This document shows, one piece after another, positions 47,767 to 60,175 of a stretch of 64,000 nt of DNA. The stretch is from Nocardia aurantia (GTDB lineage Bacteria; Actinomycetota; Actinomycetes; Mycobacteriales; Mycobacteriaceae): NCBI RefSeq assembly GCF_009604425.1, contig NZ_WEGI01000002.1:186001-250000 (forward strand), read 5' to 3'. The position numbers were made by a program, and so were the translations under genes. The notes beneath the pieces were generated by a model. It searched no databases. It was not told the DNA's origin and saw only the letters and a list, made by a program, of their open reading frames with translations. Position 1 is the stretch's first letter. Every line of letters begins with the position of its first letter.

Positions 47767-48299
47767 TGTCAGGCGTGCTCGATCCCCGCCCGCACCTCGG
47801 CGAACCACTCGCACTGGACCTGCTCAACACCCGATGGATGACCGCCGACGAGCCGCAGGATCTGTTGCATGATGTGGCCGGATTGGACAGTTGGCTCACC
47901 ACCAACACACTCGCAGACCGCTGCCGGAGCGACGAGCCGACGCTGCGCGCATTGCGGCACGCTCGCGAGGCGATCCTGACGGCCGTCCGGATCGGATCCA
48001 CAGAGTTCGACGACCTGAACGACGTGCTCGCCCATGCCCATATCCGCCGCACCCTCACCGCCACGGGACCCGTCGACGTTCCCGAGGTCCCCGCTACGGA
48101 GTGGCTACCCGGCTGGCTGGCCGCCGACAACCTGCTCCACCTGCTCGCCGACGCCCCGCACCGCATCAAGAAATGCGACCACCCCCGCTGCATCCTGTTC
48201 TTCTACGACACCTCGAAGAACGGCACCCGGCGCTGGCATTCCATGTCCACTTGCGGCAACCGGGTCAAAGCCGCCCGGCACCAGGCGAAGAAGACCTGA
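47766..48299 (+). CDS. CGNR zinc-finger domain protein
   Basis: A 177-residue regulator-like protein. LALDLLNTRWMTADEPQDLL opens the conserved ABATE-type region. The C-terminal zinc finger has C-x4-C (KKCDHPRCILFFYDTSKNG) and STCGNRVKAARHQ, the eponymous CGNR. Members are putative stress regulators. No ribosome site is seen before the ATG; coupling to the small leader frame is one possible explanation. Confidence 0.9.
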   Translation: MSGVLDPRPHLGEPLALDLLNTRWMTADEPQDLLHDVAGLDSWLTTNTLADRCRSDEPTLRALRHAREAILTAVRIGSTEFDDLNDVLAHAHIRRTLTATGPVDVPEVPATEWLPGWLAADNLLHLLADAPHRIKKCDHPRCILFFYDTSKNGTRRWHSMSTCGNRVKAARHQAKKT

Positions 48300-48605
48300 A
48301 TCCGCGCCTTACCCCGGGATCGCCCTCGGCCCCACAGCGGAGTATCGGCGCCGGGGCTGCGGCACCCCGATTCCGCAGCCGATTCGCGCGGCACCGGCGC
48401 GGAGGTATCGCTGGTCCACGCCGACCAGACGCAGCCGGACCCTGAGGTCTCGGGCCGGCCACACACGCGGTCCGCTGCCCCTGCGCTGCGGAGAGGGTCG
48501 GCGTCCACAGGCCGACGATGTCGAGGTGGGCAGCCCTCGGTCGACGACACTCGACACCTGCGTTCGATGATCGGCGCACACCGGCAGACGCCCTATCCTG
48601 CCCCC
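48300..48605. other. 306-base intergenic region
   Basis: This lies between the CGNR gene and the membrane protein at 48606. No coding-like frame or repeat is seen. TATCCT at 48594-48599 ends six bases before the next ATG, which fits a leaderless promoter for that gene. Confidence 0.55.
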
Positions 48606-49097
48606 ATGACCTTTGAGCCGGTCACCGGATCCGCCCGTGCCGGACACCGTGTCGGCCTGATCGTGATCGCGATCGCGGTGGCGGGGTTGGGCGCGACCAC
48701 ACATCCTTTCGACCGGATGGCGACGGTATTGGTGGCCGGTTGCACCCTCGCCGCTCTGGTCCGCGCGTTCCGTACCCCCGGCCGGCCCATGCGCGCGGAT
48801 ACCCGGACACGTCGCGGCCTCGGGCTCTGGACCGTGCTCACGGTAGCTCTGCTGACCTGGGAGGTGTTCGCCTGGGCGCATCAGGCACGCTGGTCCGTTC
48901 CGGACCCCGCGCACCCCACGATCTCGACTCTGCTCGGCCCCTACCTCGACCACGGTCCCTTCCGGATCGCCGGATGGTGCGCCTGGCTCGCCGCCGGATG
49001 GCTCCTGACGCGACCCCGGATCGGTAATTCCACTGTCGCACAACCAGATTCGATTCACGGCAACGATCGGGACGCCGAAAGTCACAGCGGTGAGTGA
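48606..49097 (+). CDS. Hypothetical membrane protein
   Basis: A 163-residue protein with about four hydrophobic stretches: VGLIVIAIAVAGLGA, MATVLVAGCTLAALV, LWTVLTVALLTWEVFAW and IAGWCAWLAAGWLL. Function not recognised. It probably sits in the cytoplasmic membrane. The ATG is directly behind a TATCCT -10-like hexamer. Its end overlaps the next small membrane gene by eight bases, so the two are coupled and may form a complex. Confidence 0.75.
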   Translation: MTFEPVTGSARAGHRVGLIVIAIAVAGLGATTHPFDRMATVLVAGCTLAALVRAFRTPGRPMRADTRTRRGLGLWTVLTVALLTWEVFAWAHQARWSVPDPAHPTISTLLGPYLDHGPFRIAGWCAWLAAGWLLTRPRIGNSTVAQPDSIHGNDRDAESHSGE

Positions 49098-49290
49098 CCG
49101 GCAACTCGTCATCGCCGGATTCGTCACCGTCCTGATCGTTGCCGTGGCCGCGGCCGTCGTGTCACGGTGGCAACGAGCCAAGGTGGCCTCGCTCGGCGAA
49201 GTGGTCGACAACCTCACCGGCCCGCGCACTCTGCGGCTGGTAGCCGTAGCGCTGTGGGGCGTACTGGGCTGGCATTTCCTCGCTCGGTGA
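49090..49290 (+). CDS. Small membrane protein (DUF6186-like)
   Basis: A 66-residue protein with two helices: residues 7-25 (VIAGFVTVLIVAVAAAVV) and 47-62 (LRLVAVALWGVLGWHF). It starts at GTG 49090 inside the end of the upstream membrane gene. The short loop between the helices, RAKVASLGEVVDNLTGPR, is basic and then polar. Likely partner of the upstream membrane protein. Confidence 0.72.
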   Translation: MSDRQLVIAGFVTVLIVAVAAAVVSRWQRAKVASLGEVVDNLTGPRTLRLVAVALWGVLGWHFLAR

Positions 49291-49655
49291 TCACAGAGCG
49301 AGGTGGACGCGGTCGCCGTGGGCCCGGTTGCCACCGGCACCCCGCTCGCGAGCATAAGCGATCACGAATGTTGTACCGGAGAAGGAACTTTCGGCCGACA
49401 GCCACGCGAGCCTGCTGTCACAGCGAGTGTTTCCGCACCGTCGCGCCACCCTGACACGAAGCCCCCGTCAGCGTGCCGACACGAAGCCCCCGCCGTCAGC
49501 GTGCCGACACGCAGCCCCTGCCGTCAGCGCGCCCGTCACGAAGCCCCGCCGTCAGCCGCGCCCGACACGCAGCCCCCGCCGTCAGCGCGCCCGTCACGAA
49601 GCCCGGCCGTCAGCGCGCCCTTCATCTGTCGCACCGGCCCGTCGCAGACAATCCG
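49291..49655. other. 365-base intergenic region with degenerate repeat
   Basis: This lies between the small membrane gene and the glycosyltransferase stop (minus strand). Six degenerate repeats occupy 49453-49620. No gene was found. Confidence 0.65.
49453..49620. repeat. Degenerate 25-29-bp tandem repeat, six units
   Basis: Unit near GACACGAAGCCCCCGCCGTC plus AGCGTGCC. Variants read GACACGCAG, GTCACGAAG and so on. Unit length varies from 25 to 29 bases, unlike the perfect 28-bp array at 44784. It lies between convergent genes. Confidence 0.75.
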
Positions 49656-50819
49656 CTAACGAGCCCGCACGGTTTCCGCGACGCGGTGACAGATCTCGAC
49701 CGGATCCGAAACTTCCGCAGCGGTCGCCGCGGCGGCCCCGGCGGCACGGCGGTAGGCCGGGTCACCAAGAATGCGCTGCACCGCATTTCGGACCGCCGGA
49801 CCGTCGAAGGGCCGCACCAGCACCGAACCGCCTTGGCGGGCAGCACGGTTCGCGAGCTCCCATTGGTCGCCACCGCCGGGAACCGTGACGATCGGAACGC
49901 CGGCGGACAACGTCTTCGCCAGCAGCCCGTGGCCGCCGCCGCCGACAACCACGTCGGCATGCCGGAGCAGCTCGTCCTGTCGGCCGAGTCCCGCTGTGGC
50001 CCAAGGAGGAATCTCGACCGGCGGGGTGTCCAGCATCGACACCACCACCCGCACACCGGCTCCGTCCAGGGCGGCCAGGACCGTCTCGGCCATACTTCCC
50101 ACGCCGGTCGCGGCGGTCGACGGCGCCACCATGACCAAGGGGTCGTCACCGGGAGGCAGAGGTAGGACAGCGTCGGTCGGCTCCCACAGCAGCGGGCCGA
50201 TCAGCCGCGCCTCGGCCGGCCAATCGGGGCGTGGCGACTCCAGTGCGGGCAGCGTGGCGATCAGGCGAGCCGCGGGGCCCGGATCCGCTTCGGGCAGTCC
50301 GATACTCGCACGCGCGGCCGCGCGCTGCCGATCGCCGAGCGCGATCGCACGCGCGGTCATCCTGCGCAGGAACGCATCTCGGGCCCGGCCGCGCAGTCCC
50401 ACTCCGGGCGCGAGTCCACTTCCGATGGGCGGCAACCCCTTCGACGGCAGGTACAGCGGGTGCGGTGACAGCTCCACCCAGGGAATGTCCAGCCGTTCGG
50501 CGGCCATTCCTCCGCCGACGGTGAGCACATCCGACACCACCAGGTCCGGCCCCCACTCCCGCAGGTCCGGCAGGATCTCGGTGGAGATGTGCGCGGCACG
50601 GTCGTGGATCCGCTGCCCGGCATCGGCGTCGTCGTCCCCGGCCCGGGGCGCGAGGCCCTTCAGCCGCCGTACCTCGATCCCGGCGCCCTCCGCCGCCTCG
50701 AACCAGCGCGGCCCGGTGAACAGCACCGGATCGTCGCCCGCCGCGCGCAGTCGCAGGCACAGCGCGATCGCCGGGAACGCATGCCCCGGATCGGGTCCCG
50801 CCACCACCGCTACTCGCAT
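49656..50819 (-). CDS. Glycosyltransferase (Rv2739c-like, MGT/UGT type)
   Basis: A 387-residue GT-B enzyme. RVAVVAGPDPGHAFPAIALCLRL opens the acceptor domain. HADVVVGGGGHGLLAKTLSAG and VPIVTVPGGGDQWELANRA form the UDP-sugar signature of macrolide/UDP-glycosyltransferases. In mycobacteria the homolog (Rv2739c) lies in the recA region, as here. The ATG at 50819 is chosen; six more N-terminal residues are possible. The acceptor may be a lipid or secondary metabolite (inference). Confidence 0.88.
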   Translation of the reverse strand: MRVAVVAGPDPGHAFPAIALCLRLRAAGDDPVLFTGPRWFEAAEGAGIEVRRLKGLAPRAGDDDADAGQRIHDRAAHISTEILPDLREWGPDLVVSDVLTVGGGMAAERLDIPWVELSPHPLYLPSKGLPPIGSGLAPGVGLRGRARDAFLRRMTARAIALGDRQRAAARASIGLPEADPGPAARLIATLPALESPRPDWPAEARLIGPLLWEPTDAVLPLPPGDDPLVMVAPSTAATGVGSMAETVLAALDGAGVRVVVSMLDTPPVEIPPWATAGLGRQDELLRHADVVVGGGGHGLLAKTLSAGVPIVTVPGGGDQWELANRAARQGGSVLVRPFDGPAVRNAVQRILGDPAYRRAAGAAAATAAEVSDPVEICHRVAETVRAR

Positions 50820-50987
50820 GCCCACACCCTGCCACACCCGGCTGCCCGGGGCGGCCCGGCATCACCGGTCCCCGAGACGTCGCAGGACACGGTAGAAGTC
50901 GCCCGCATCGAGCGGCGGTGATCACCCGGGCCATGTCGCCGACCCCGGCGTTCCACCGGCCGATCCGGTCGATAGGGTCCTACTCCT

Positions 50988-51530
50988 ATGGCCCTCAGCG
51001 CAACCGTGTACAACTTCTCCGTCCAACTCGCCGATGTCGATCGCGGCGTGTACGAGGAGCTGGATCTGCGGGTCGCGCGGCATCCGTCGGAGAGCGCCGA
51101 GTTCATGGTCACCCGGCTGCTCGCGTACTGCCTGGAGTACCGGGAGGGCATCGCGTTCAGCGACGGCGGTGTGTCGTCGGCCGACGAGCCCGCGGTGCTG
51201 GTCCGGGATCTGACCGGCCGTCTCACCGGGTGGATCGAGGTCGGCGCACCGGACGCGGAACGGGTGCACCGGGGCAGCAAACTGGCCGACGACATCGCGA
51301 TCTACACCCATCGCGATCCGGCCAAGGTGCTCGCCGGGCTGGCCGGGAAGCGGATCCACCGGGCCGGGGAGATTCCGTTGTACAGCTTCGACCGGGCGTT
51401 CGTCGACGCCGCGGTCGCGGTGCTCGACCGGCGGAACACCGCCGCGCTGTCCGTCACCGAACGGTCGCTGTACCTGGACATCAACGGCAGCGACCTGAGC
51501 ACCCCGGTCGAGGAACATCGGCTGAACTGA
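50988..51530 (+). CDS. YaeQ family protein
   Basis: A 180-residue protein, PD-(D/E)XK-nuclease fold. MALSATVYNFSVQLADVDRG and LDLRVARHPSESAEFMVTRLLAYCLEY are the family opening. GWIEVGAPDAERVHRGSK carries the fold's acidic and Lys residues. It is a transcription anti-termination-like or nuclease-like protein; function unsettled. TAGGGT nine bases before the ATG suggests a leaderless or very short leader message. A terminator lies at 51698-51727. Confidence 0.88.
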   Translation: MALSATVYNFSVQLADVDRGVYEELDLRVARHPSESAEFMVTRLLAYCLEYREGIAFSDGGVSSADEPAVLVRDLTGRLTGWIEVGAPDAERVHRGSKLADDIAIYTHRDPAKVLAGLAGKRIHRAGEIPLYSFDRAFVDAAVAVLDRRNTAALSVTERSLYLDINGSDLSTPVEEHRLN

Positions 51531-51697
51531 ACGACGCGCGATGATGGTGACCCACATCACAAGGCGGACATCGGAATAGAACGCGCGGAAGTCCCGTTGA
51601 CCATGACTGCCGGCGCCCGAACACCCCCGGGCCGCACCCTTTGTCGCTACGAGCGACCACTCGCCGAGAGGCGGTTGTGGGGCGTCGGTCTTCTCGC

Positions 51698-51730
51698 ACC
51701 GCCGCCGAGCACACGCTCGGCGGCGGTTTT
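51698..51730 (+). terminator. Intrinsic terminator after YaeQ gene
   Basis: A 13-bp stem (ACCGCCGCCGAGC at 51698-51710, complement at 51715-51727) over loop ACAC, followed by TTTT. It lies 170 bases past the YaeQ stop and six bases from the pheT stop. The T-run places it on the plus strand. Confidence 0.8.
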
Positions 51731-51735
51731 CGTCG

Positions 51736-54243
51736 TCAGCTCCGCAGCAACGCGCCGACCGCGGTGGCGGCGGAGGCGACCGCCGCGTCGCGGGCCGCGC
51801 TGGCCTCGTCCTCGGTCAGGGTGCGATCGGTGGCGCGGAAGCGCAGGGCATAGGTGAGGGATTTGCGGCCCGCACCCGCCTGCTCGCCCTCGTACACGTC
51901 GAACAGCGTGATGTGCTCGAGCAGATCACCGGCGCCGGAACGCAGGGCCGTCTCGACCGCGGCCGCGGGTACGGCCTTCTCGACGCTCACCGACACATCC
52001 TGGAGGACGGCCGGGAAGGCGGAGATCACCGGCGCCGGCCGGGATTCACGCACAGGCAACGCGTCCAGGTCGATTTCGAGTGCGCAGGTCCGCAGCGGCA
52101 GACCCGAGCGTTCCAGCACCGCCGGATGCAGCTCACCGGCGTATCCGACGACCGTGCCCTCGACGCTCAGTTCGGCACAGCGGCCCGGATGGAACGGCAG
52201 ATGCGCGGCGGCCCGGCGCTCGATCGTGACCCCGGCGGCGTCGGCGACGGCGTCGGCGAGTGCGAACGCGTCGGCGGCCTCGGCGATCCGGCCCGGCCCC
52301 CACGGTCCGCGCGGTTCGCGGCGGCCGGTGAGTACGGCCGCCACGTGCACCGGCTGTTCCGGCAGGGAATTCAGCAGGGCGGTGACCTGCTCGTCGCTGG
52401 GCCGCCGATCGACCGGAAGCGGCGGGACCGGGGCGGTGTTCGGGGTGGCGAGCACGACCTGGCCGATCGCGTAGAGCGCGAGATCACGCTCGCCGCGCGA
52501 CAGGTTGCGCACGGCCATCTCGAACAGGCCGGGCAGCAACGTGCTCGACAGCTCAGCCTTCTCGGCGTCGAGCGGGTTGAGTACGCGCAGCGTGTCGCGA
52601 CGCGGGTCGTCGGGGTCCAGGCCCCAGGTGTCGAAGACACCTTCCTGCATGAACACCGGCGACGGCACTTCCACCGCACCGGCGAAGGCCAGCGCCCGGC
52701 TGACCGCGCGGCGGCGGCGCTGGGCGGCGGTGAGGCCGCGGCCCGCGGGCGCGGTCGGCAGCACCGACGGGATCTGCTCGAGACCCTCCAGTCGCAGCAC
52801 CTCCTCGACCAGGTCGGCGGGCTGGGTCAGGTCCGGCCGCCAGGTCGGCGGGGTGACCACCAGCTGGGCGTGGCCGGACGTCTCGTCGACGCCGACCTCG
52901 ACCGTGCAGCCGATCTGGGTGAGCCGGCGCGCGGAGGTGCCGGTCGGGTAGACGACGCCGGCGATGCGGTCGGCGAGATCGATATCGATGCGGATCGGCG
53001 CGGGCGCCGGGACCGGCACCTGGACATCGGTGAGGACCGGCTCGACCGTGCCGCCCGCGATCCGGGCGAGCAGGGTCGCGGCCCGATCGAGGGCGGCGAC
53101 GTTGACCGCGGGGTCGACGATCCGCTCGAACCGCCGCGACGCCTCCGAGGAGAGCTTGTGCCGCCGCGTGGTGCGGGCCACCGCGACCGGATTCCAGGTC
53201 GCGGCCTCCAGCAGGATGTCGGTGGAGGCCGCGCCCACCTCGGTGCTCGCGCCGCCCATGACACCGGCCAGCGAGACGACGCCGCTGTCGTCGGCGATCA
53301 CCACGTCCTCGGCGTGCAGGGTGCGCTCGCTGCCGTCCAGCGTGCGCAGCGTCTCGCCGGTGTGGGCACGGCGCACCACCAGCCCACCGCGGACCTTCGC
53401 GGCGTCGAAGGCGTGCAGCGGCTGGCCCAGTTCGAGCATGACGTAGTTGGTGACGTCGACCGCCGGGGAGATCGGCCGCACGCCGGACAGCAGCAGCCGC
53501 CGTTGCAGCCACCACGGGCTGACCGCGGCCGGATCGATGCCGGTGACCCGTCGCATCGCGAACCGGGTGCACAGCGACTCCGGCTCCAGCCGCACCGGCC
53601 ACGCCTCGGCCGCCACCTCGGGCAGGGTGCGCGCCGCCGGATCGACGAATTCGAGGTCGAAGCCACAGGCCAGCTCGCGGGCGAGACCGCGCACGGAGAA
53701 CGCGTAGCCGCGATCCGGCGTGATCGCGAGTTCCACGACGGTGTCGTCGAGACCGAGCAGCAGGTTGGCGTCGGCGCCGGGCAGCGCGGTGCCGGGCTCG
53801 AGCACCAGGATGCCGGAGTGGTCCCTGCCGATCCCGAGTTCGGCGACCGAGCAGATCATCCCGTTGGAGACCTGCCCGTAGGTCTTGCGCGAGCTGATCG
53901 CGAATCCGCCCGGCAGCACACCGCCCGGCAGCACCACCACGACCAGATCGCCGACCGCGAAATTCCGTGCGCCACAGACGATTTCCTGGAGGTGATCGGG
54001 AATCCCGATGTCCACCCTGCAGAATCGGATCGGCTTCTTGAACTCGGTGAGCTCGGTGATCTCGGCGACCCGGCCGACCACCAGCGGATGCGGGAGGTCA
54101 CCGGTGATGCGCTCGAGGGTGTCGATCTCCTCGACCTCGAGCCCGACCCGGATGAAACCGGCCTCGAGTTCGGCCGGGGTCACCGACCATTCGGGGGTGG
54201 CCCGCTGCAGGATCTCCGTCAGCCAGGACTGCGCTACTCGCAC
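51736..54243 (-). CDS. pheT: Phenylalanine--tRNA ligase beta subunit
   Basis: An 835-residue subunit of the alpha2beta2 synthetase. The N-terminal tRNA-binding OB domain is at about residues 40-150. The B3/B4 editing domain is in the middle ([19 protein letters not shown] is the start of B5/B6). The C-terminal FDX-ACB domain ends [21 protein letters not shown]. The GTG start at 54243 lies 37 bases after the pheS stop. Long antisense frames here are shadows. Confidence 0.98.
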   Translation of the reverse strand: MRVAQSWLTEILQRATPEWSVTPAELEAGFIRVGLEVEEIDTLERITGDLPHPLVVGRVAEITELTEFKKPIRFCRVDIGIPDHLQEIVCGARNFAVGDLVVVVLPGGVLPGGFAISSRKTYGQVSNGMICSVAELGIGRDHSGILVLEPGTALPGADANLLLGLDDTVVELAITPDRGYAFSVRGLARELACGFDLEFVDPAARTLPEVAAEAWPVRLEPESLCTRFAMRRVTGIDPAAVSPWWLQRRLLLSGVRPISPAVDVTNYVMLELGQPLHAFDAAKVRGGLVVRRAHTGETLRTLDGSERTLHAEDVVIADDSGVVSLAGVMGGASTEVGAASTDILLEAATWNPVAVARTTRRHKLSSEASRRFERIVDPAVNVAALDRAATLLARIAGGTVEPVLTDVQVPVPAPAPIRIDIDLADRIAGVVYPTGTSARRLTQIGCTVEVGVDETSGHAQLVVTPPTWRPDLTQPADLVEEVLRLEGLEQIPSVLPTAPAGRGLTAAQRRRRAVSRALAFAGAVEVPSPVFMQEGVFDTWGLDPDDPRRDTLRVLNPLDAEKAELSSTLLPGLFEMAVRNLSRGERDLALYAIGQVVLATPNTAPVPPLPVDRRPSDEQVTALLNSLPEQPVHVAAVLTGRREPRGPWGPGRIAEAADAFALADAVADAAGVTIERRAAAHLPFHPGRCAELSVEGTVVGYAGELHPAVLERSGLPLRTCALEIDLDALPVRESRPAPVISAFPAVLQDVSVSVEKAVPAAAVETALRSGAGDLLEHITLFDVYEGEQAGAGRKSLTYALRFRATDRTLTEDEASAARDAAVASAATAVGALLRS

Positions 54244-54280
54244 GTGACGTTTCGCTTTCCTTCGAATCGAGCAGGTTGGT

Positions 54281-56982
<2,702 letters not shown>

Positions 56983-56999
56983 GACCGAGATCCTTTGTT

Positions 57000-57015
57000 G
57001 TTATCCACTGATAAC
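57000..57015. promoter_or_regulatory. Palindrome 1 between MFS and TetR genes
   Basis: GTTATC, spacer CACT, complement GATAAC. It lies 18 bases before the MFS start and after its -10. It shares the direct repeat ACTGATAAC (57007-57015) with palindrome 2 (57041-57049). TetR operator candidate. Confidence 0.65.
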
Positions 57016-57027
57016 TTGCCGCCTGCC

Positions 57028-57058
57028 AGAGTATGCATTGACTGATAACATGTCAATG
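57028..57058 (-). promoter_or_regulatory. MFS promoter with overlapping palindrome 2
   Basis: On the minus strand -35 TTGACA (57051-57056) and -10 TACTCT (57028-57033) are 17 bases apart. The dyad CATTGAC-N9-GTCAATG (57036-57058) covers the -35 and spacer. Binding there would block polymerase. Confidence 0.7.
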
Positions 57059-57157
57059 GACGCCGGGTCCGGCATCCCGGGAGACGGGTCGCGCCACACC
57101 CGGTGGCAGGATCTGATCGCGGATATCGGAAGACCCGGCAGCGAGAAGGAGGACGAG

Positions 57158-57727
57158 ATGGCAGCGCCGCGCACCCGTCTGACCGCCGGCGAACGCAGTG
57201 AGCAGGTGCTCACGGCAGCGGTGGTCGCCTTCGCCGAATCCGGTTATGCCGCAACGAAAACCGATGAGATTGCGCGTCTGGCGGGGGTCTCCCAGCCGTA
57301 TGTGATCCGGCTGTTCGGCAGCAAGCAGCAACTGTTCGTGGAGAGCGTGCAGCGGGCCTGCGACCGCGTGGAGGAGATCTTCCGGACCGCGGCCGCCGAC
57401 GTGGGCCCGGACGCGAGCCCGGAGGACAGACTGCATTCGCTGGGCGCGGCCTACGACGTATTCCTGACCGAACGCGAACTCCTGATGCTGCTCCTGCACG
57501 GCTTTGCCGCGAGTGGCGACCCGGTGATCGGCGACCGAACTCGGGATCGCTTCGGCCGCATCTATCGGCTGGTACGGGATCTCACCGGGGCCTCCGCCGA
57601 GGAGGCCCGCGACTTCATGGCCAAGGGCATGCTGCTCACCGTGCTGGCCGCGATGCAGGTGCTCGGGCCCGGCGCCCGGGTCTGCGACTGGGCCACGGAG
57701 CTCCTCGAAAATTTGGTCGACGAATAA
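57158..57727 (+). CDS. TetR/AcrR family regulator
   Basis: A 189-residue repressor. The HTH is about residues 12-55 (SEQVLTAAVVAFAESGYAATKTDEIARLAGVSQPYVIRLFGSK). The C-terminal helical domain ends ATELLENLVDE. The ATG at 57158 follows AAGGAGG; an ATG about 100 bases upstream lacks such a site. Divergent from the MFS pump with two palindromes between, so it is probably its repressor. Confidence 0.9.
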   Translation: MAAPRTRLTAGERSEQVLTAAVVAFAESGYAATKTDEIARLAGVSQPYVIRLFGSKQQLFVESVQRACDRVEEIFRTAAADVGPDASPEDRLHSLGAAYDVFLTERELLMLLLHGFAASGDPVIGDRTRDRFGRIYRLVRDLTGASAEEARDFMAKGMLLTVLAAMQVLGPGARVCDWATELLENLVDE

Positions 57728-57759
57728 GCGTGCGGCCCGGACCGCACATCGGCGGCGAG

Positions 57760-57853
57760 CCGCCGCGCCGGATCCGCCGACTCCCGATGCCGCACCGCGC
57801 CGGATCCGCCCGCTCCCGGTGCCGCACGGCACCGGACCCGGCTACTCCCGGTG
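57760..57853. repeat. Three degenerate 30-32-bp repeats
   Basis: Units of the form CCGCACCGCGCCGGATCCGC plus CGCTCCCGGTG start at 57760, 57790 and 57822. The last unit covers the trmH stop codon. It sits between the convergent TetR and trmH ends. Confidence 0.55.
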
Positions 57854-58645
57854 CTGTACCCGGGCGCCGGCGTAGAGGCAGATCGCCGCTGCCGCAGCGA
57901 GATTCAGGCTCTCGGCGCGCCCGTGGATCGGGATACGGATCCGATGGTCGGCCCGGCGCGCGATCTCCGGATCGAGGCCGTGCGCCTCGTTGCCGAACAG
58001 CCACGCCACCGGACCGGCGAGGATCTCATCGGCGTCGTCGAGATCGACCTCGCCGCGAGCCGTGGTTGCCAGCACCGCGACACCGGCTTCACGCAGGGCC
58101 GCGAGCACCACGTCCACATCACGTTCCCGGGCGACCGGGACGTGGAAAAGGCTTCCGGCACAAGCGCGTACACATTTGCCGTTGTGCGGATCGACCGAAT
58201 CCCCGGCCAGCACGACCGCATCCGCGCCGACGGCGTCGGCCACCCGGATCAGGGTTCCAGCGTTACCCGGATCGGCGATCTCGACCGGCACCGCGAGCGT
58301 CCGGGGCCGCCCGTCGAGCACCCGTTGCAACGGCACGTCCACCGTGCGGCAGACGGCGACCAGGCCGGGCGGGGTTACCGTCTCCCCCAGCATCTCGGCG
58401 GCCCGCTCGCTGACCTGGGTGGTACGCACCCCGAGCGCCGCGGCACTCGCCACCAGGGCATGCTCGCGTTCGGCGGCGCGCGCCGAGTAGAACAATTCCT
58501 CGACCCGCTCGGTGTCCAGCGCCGCCTCGACCGAGTTCGCCCCCTCCGCGAGGAACCGGCCGGTCTTGCGGCGCTGCGGCGCACGATGGAGTTTGACGGC
58601 GGAGACGACTCGCGGATTGCGCCAGTCGATGGCGTCGGCGCTCAT
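57842..58645 (-). CDS. TrmH/SpoU family RNA methyltransferase
   Basis: A 267-residue SPOUT methyltransferase with an N-terminal substrate-binding domain (residues 10-90). Motif 1 is IADPGNAGTLIRVADAVGAD. Motif 2 is AWLFGNEAHGL. Motif 3 is HGRAESLNLAAAAAICLYAG. All SpoU residues are in place, unlike the copy at 25696. The 23S rRNA or tRNA target cannot be told. It follows rplT in the common infC-rpmI-rplT-trmH order, separated by a strong hairpin. The ATG at 58645 sits close to GGAGG. Confidence 0.9.
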   Translation of the reverse strand: MSADAIDWRNPRVVSAVKLHRAPQRRKTGRFLAEGANSVEAALDTERVEELFYSARAAEREHALVASAAALGVRTTQVSERAAEMLGETVTPPGLVAVCRTVDVPLQRVLDGRPRTLAVPVEIADPGNAGTLIRVADAVGADAVVLAGDSVDPHNGKCVRACAGSLFHVPVARERDVDVVLAALREAGVAVLATTARGEVDLDDADEILAGPVAWLFGNEAHGLDPEIARRADHRIRIPIHGRAESLNLAAAAAICLYAGARVQHRE

Positions 58646-58667
58646 GACCTCCGACCGTTCGACAGCA

Positions 58668-58717
58668 CGCAACGACCCGCGGGTTGCGCTCGGAAAGCGC
58701 GTCCGCGGGTCGTTGCG
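58668..58717 (-). terminator. Long hairpin between rplT and trmH
   Basis: A perfect 15-bp stem (CGCAACGACCCGCGG at 58668-58682, complement at 58703-58717), with an inner GCGCT/AGCGC stem. It lies 22 bases past the rplT stop. No U-tract is present. It probably terminates the ribosomal operon partly, or protects its 3' end, while trmH is transcribed at a lower level. Confidence 0.75.
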
Positions 58718-58739
58718 AAATGCTTCGGTGTCACCCGGC

Positions 58740-59120
58740 TCAGGCGGCCGGCGCGTTGACATCCTCCGGCAGGGCGGCCTTGGCGACCGCGACCAGACCG
58801 GCGAACGCCTCGGCGTCGGAGACGGCGAGCTCGGCGAGGATCTTGCGATCGACCTCGACACCCGCGGCCTTCAGACCCTGGATGAAGCGGTTGTAGGTGA
58901 TGTCGTTGGCGCGGGCGGCCGCGTTGATGCGGGTGATCCACAGCTGGCGGAAGTCACCCTTCCGGGCCCGGCGGTCGCGGAACGCGTAGGTCAGCGACTT
59001 GAGCTGCTGCTCCTTGGCCTTGCGGTACAGCCTGGAGCGCTGTCCGCGGTAGCCCTTGGAGGCCTCGAGAACGGTACGGCGCTTCTTCTGAGCGTTGACG
59101 GCCCTTTTGACGCGTGCCAC
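58740..59120 (-). CDS. rplT: 50S ribosomal protein L20
   Basis: A 126-residue ribosomal protein. [20 protein letters not shown] and [20 protein letters not shown] are the family signature. RIYRRNLRALW-type residues appear as [24 protein letters not shown] start. The C-terminal 10 residues ([10 protein letters not shown]) are a short extension. Needed early in 50S assembly. Confidence 0.98.
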   Translation of the reverse strand: MARVKRAVNAQKKRRTVLEASKGYRGQRSRLYRKAKEQQLKSLTYAFRDRRARKGDFRQLWITRINAAARANDITYNRFIQGLKAAGVEVDRKILAELAVSDAEAFAGLVAVAKAALPEDVNAPAA

Positions 59121-59193
59121 TTGTCAGTTCCTTGTTCGATCGAGGGGCGCGCGAGGCGCCCGGGGGTCGGTGGGTAGCTCGAGGAGAGCGGGC

Positions 59194-59388
59194 TCAGAGA
59201 CCGAGCAGCTTCTTCACGCGGCGGACGTCGGGGGCCGCAACGACCTCCGTGCCTTCCAGACGACGAGTCCGGCGGGAGGACTTGTGCTCGAACAGGTGGC
59301 GACGGTTCGCCTGCTCACGCAGCAGCTTGCCGCGACCGGTCACCTTGAATCGCTTCGAGGCGCCGCTGTGGCTCTTCATCTTCGGCAT
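59194..59388 (-). CDS. rpmI: 50S ribosomal protein L35
   Basis: A 64-residue basic protein, [20 protein letters not shown], then [23 protein letters not shown]. The ATG at 59388 is the conserved start. Its upstream hairpin separates it from infC. Confidence 0.98.
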   Translation of the reverse strand: MPKMKSHSGASKRFKVTGRGKLLREQANRRHLFEHKSSRRTRRLEGTEVVAAPDVRRVKKLLGL

Positions 59389-59416
59389 GGATTCCTCAAT
59401 CTGTCTCATTGCCGGC

Positions 59417-59437
59417 GGCCTCGCGACACGCGAGGCC
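59417..59437 (-). promoter_or_regulatory. Hairpin between infC and rpmI
   Basis: GGCCTCGCG and its complement CGCGAGGCC over loop ACA, 19 bases past the infC stop. It may be an RNase-processing or attenuation element within the operon. Confidence 0.5.
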
Positions 59438-59455
59438 CGCCGTCAGTGGTATCGG

Positions 59456-60103
<648 letters not shown>

Positions 60104-60175
60104 GGGGCCTCCTAGGTCAAGCGGTGTCGTCCAACGACCGCAAGCTATAACTGCAACCCCATATCCAACACGAAA

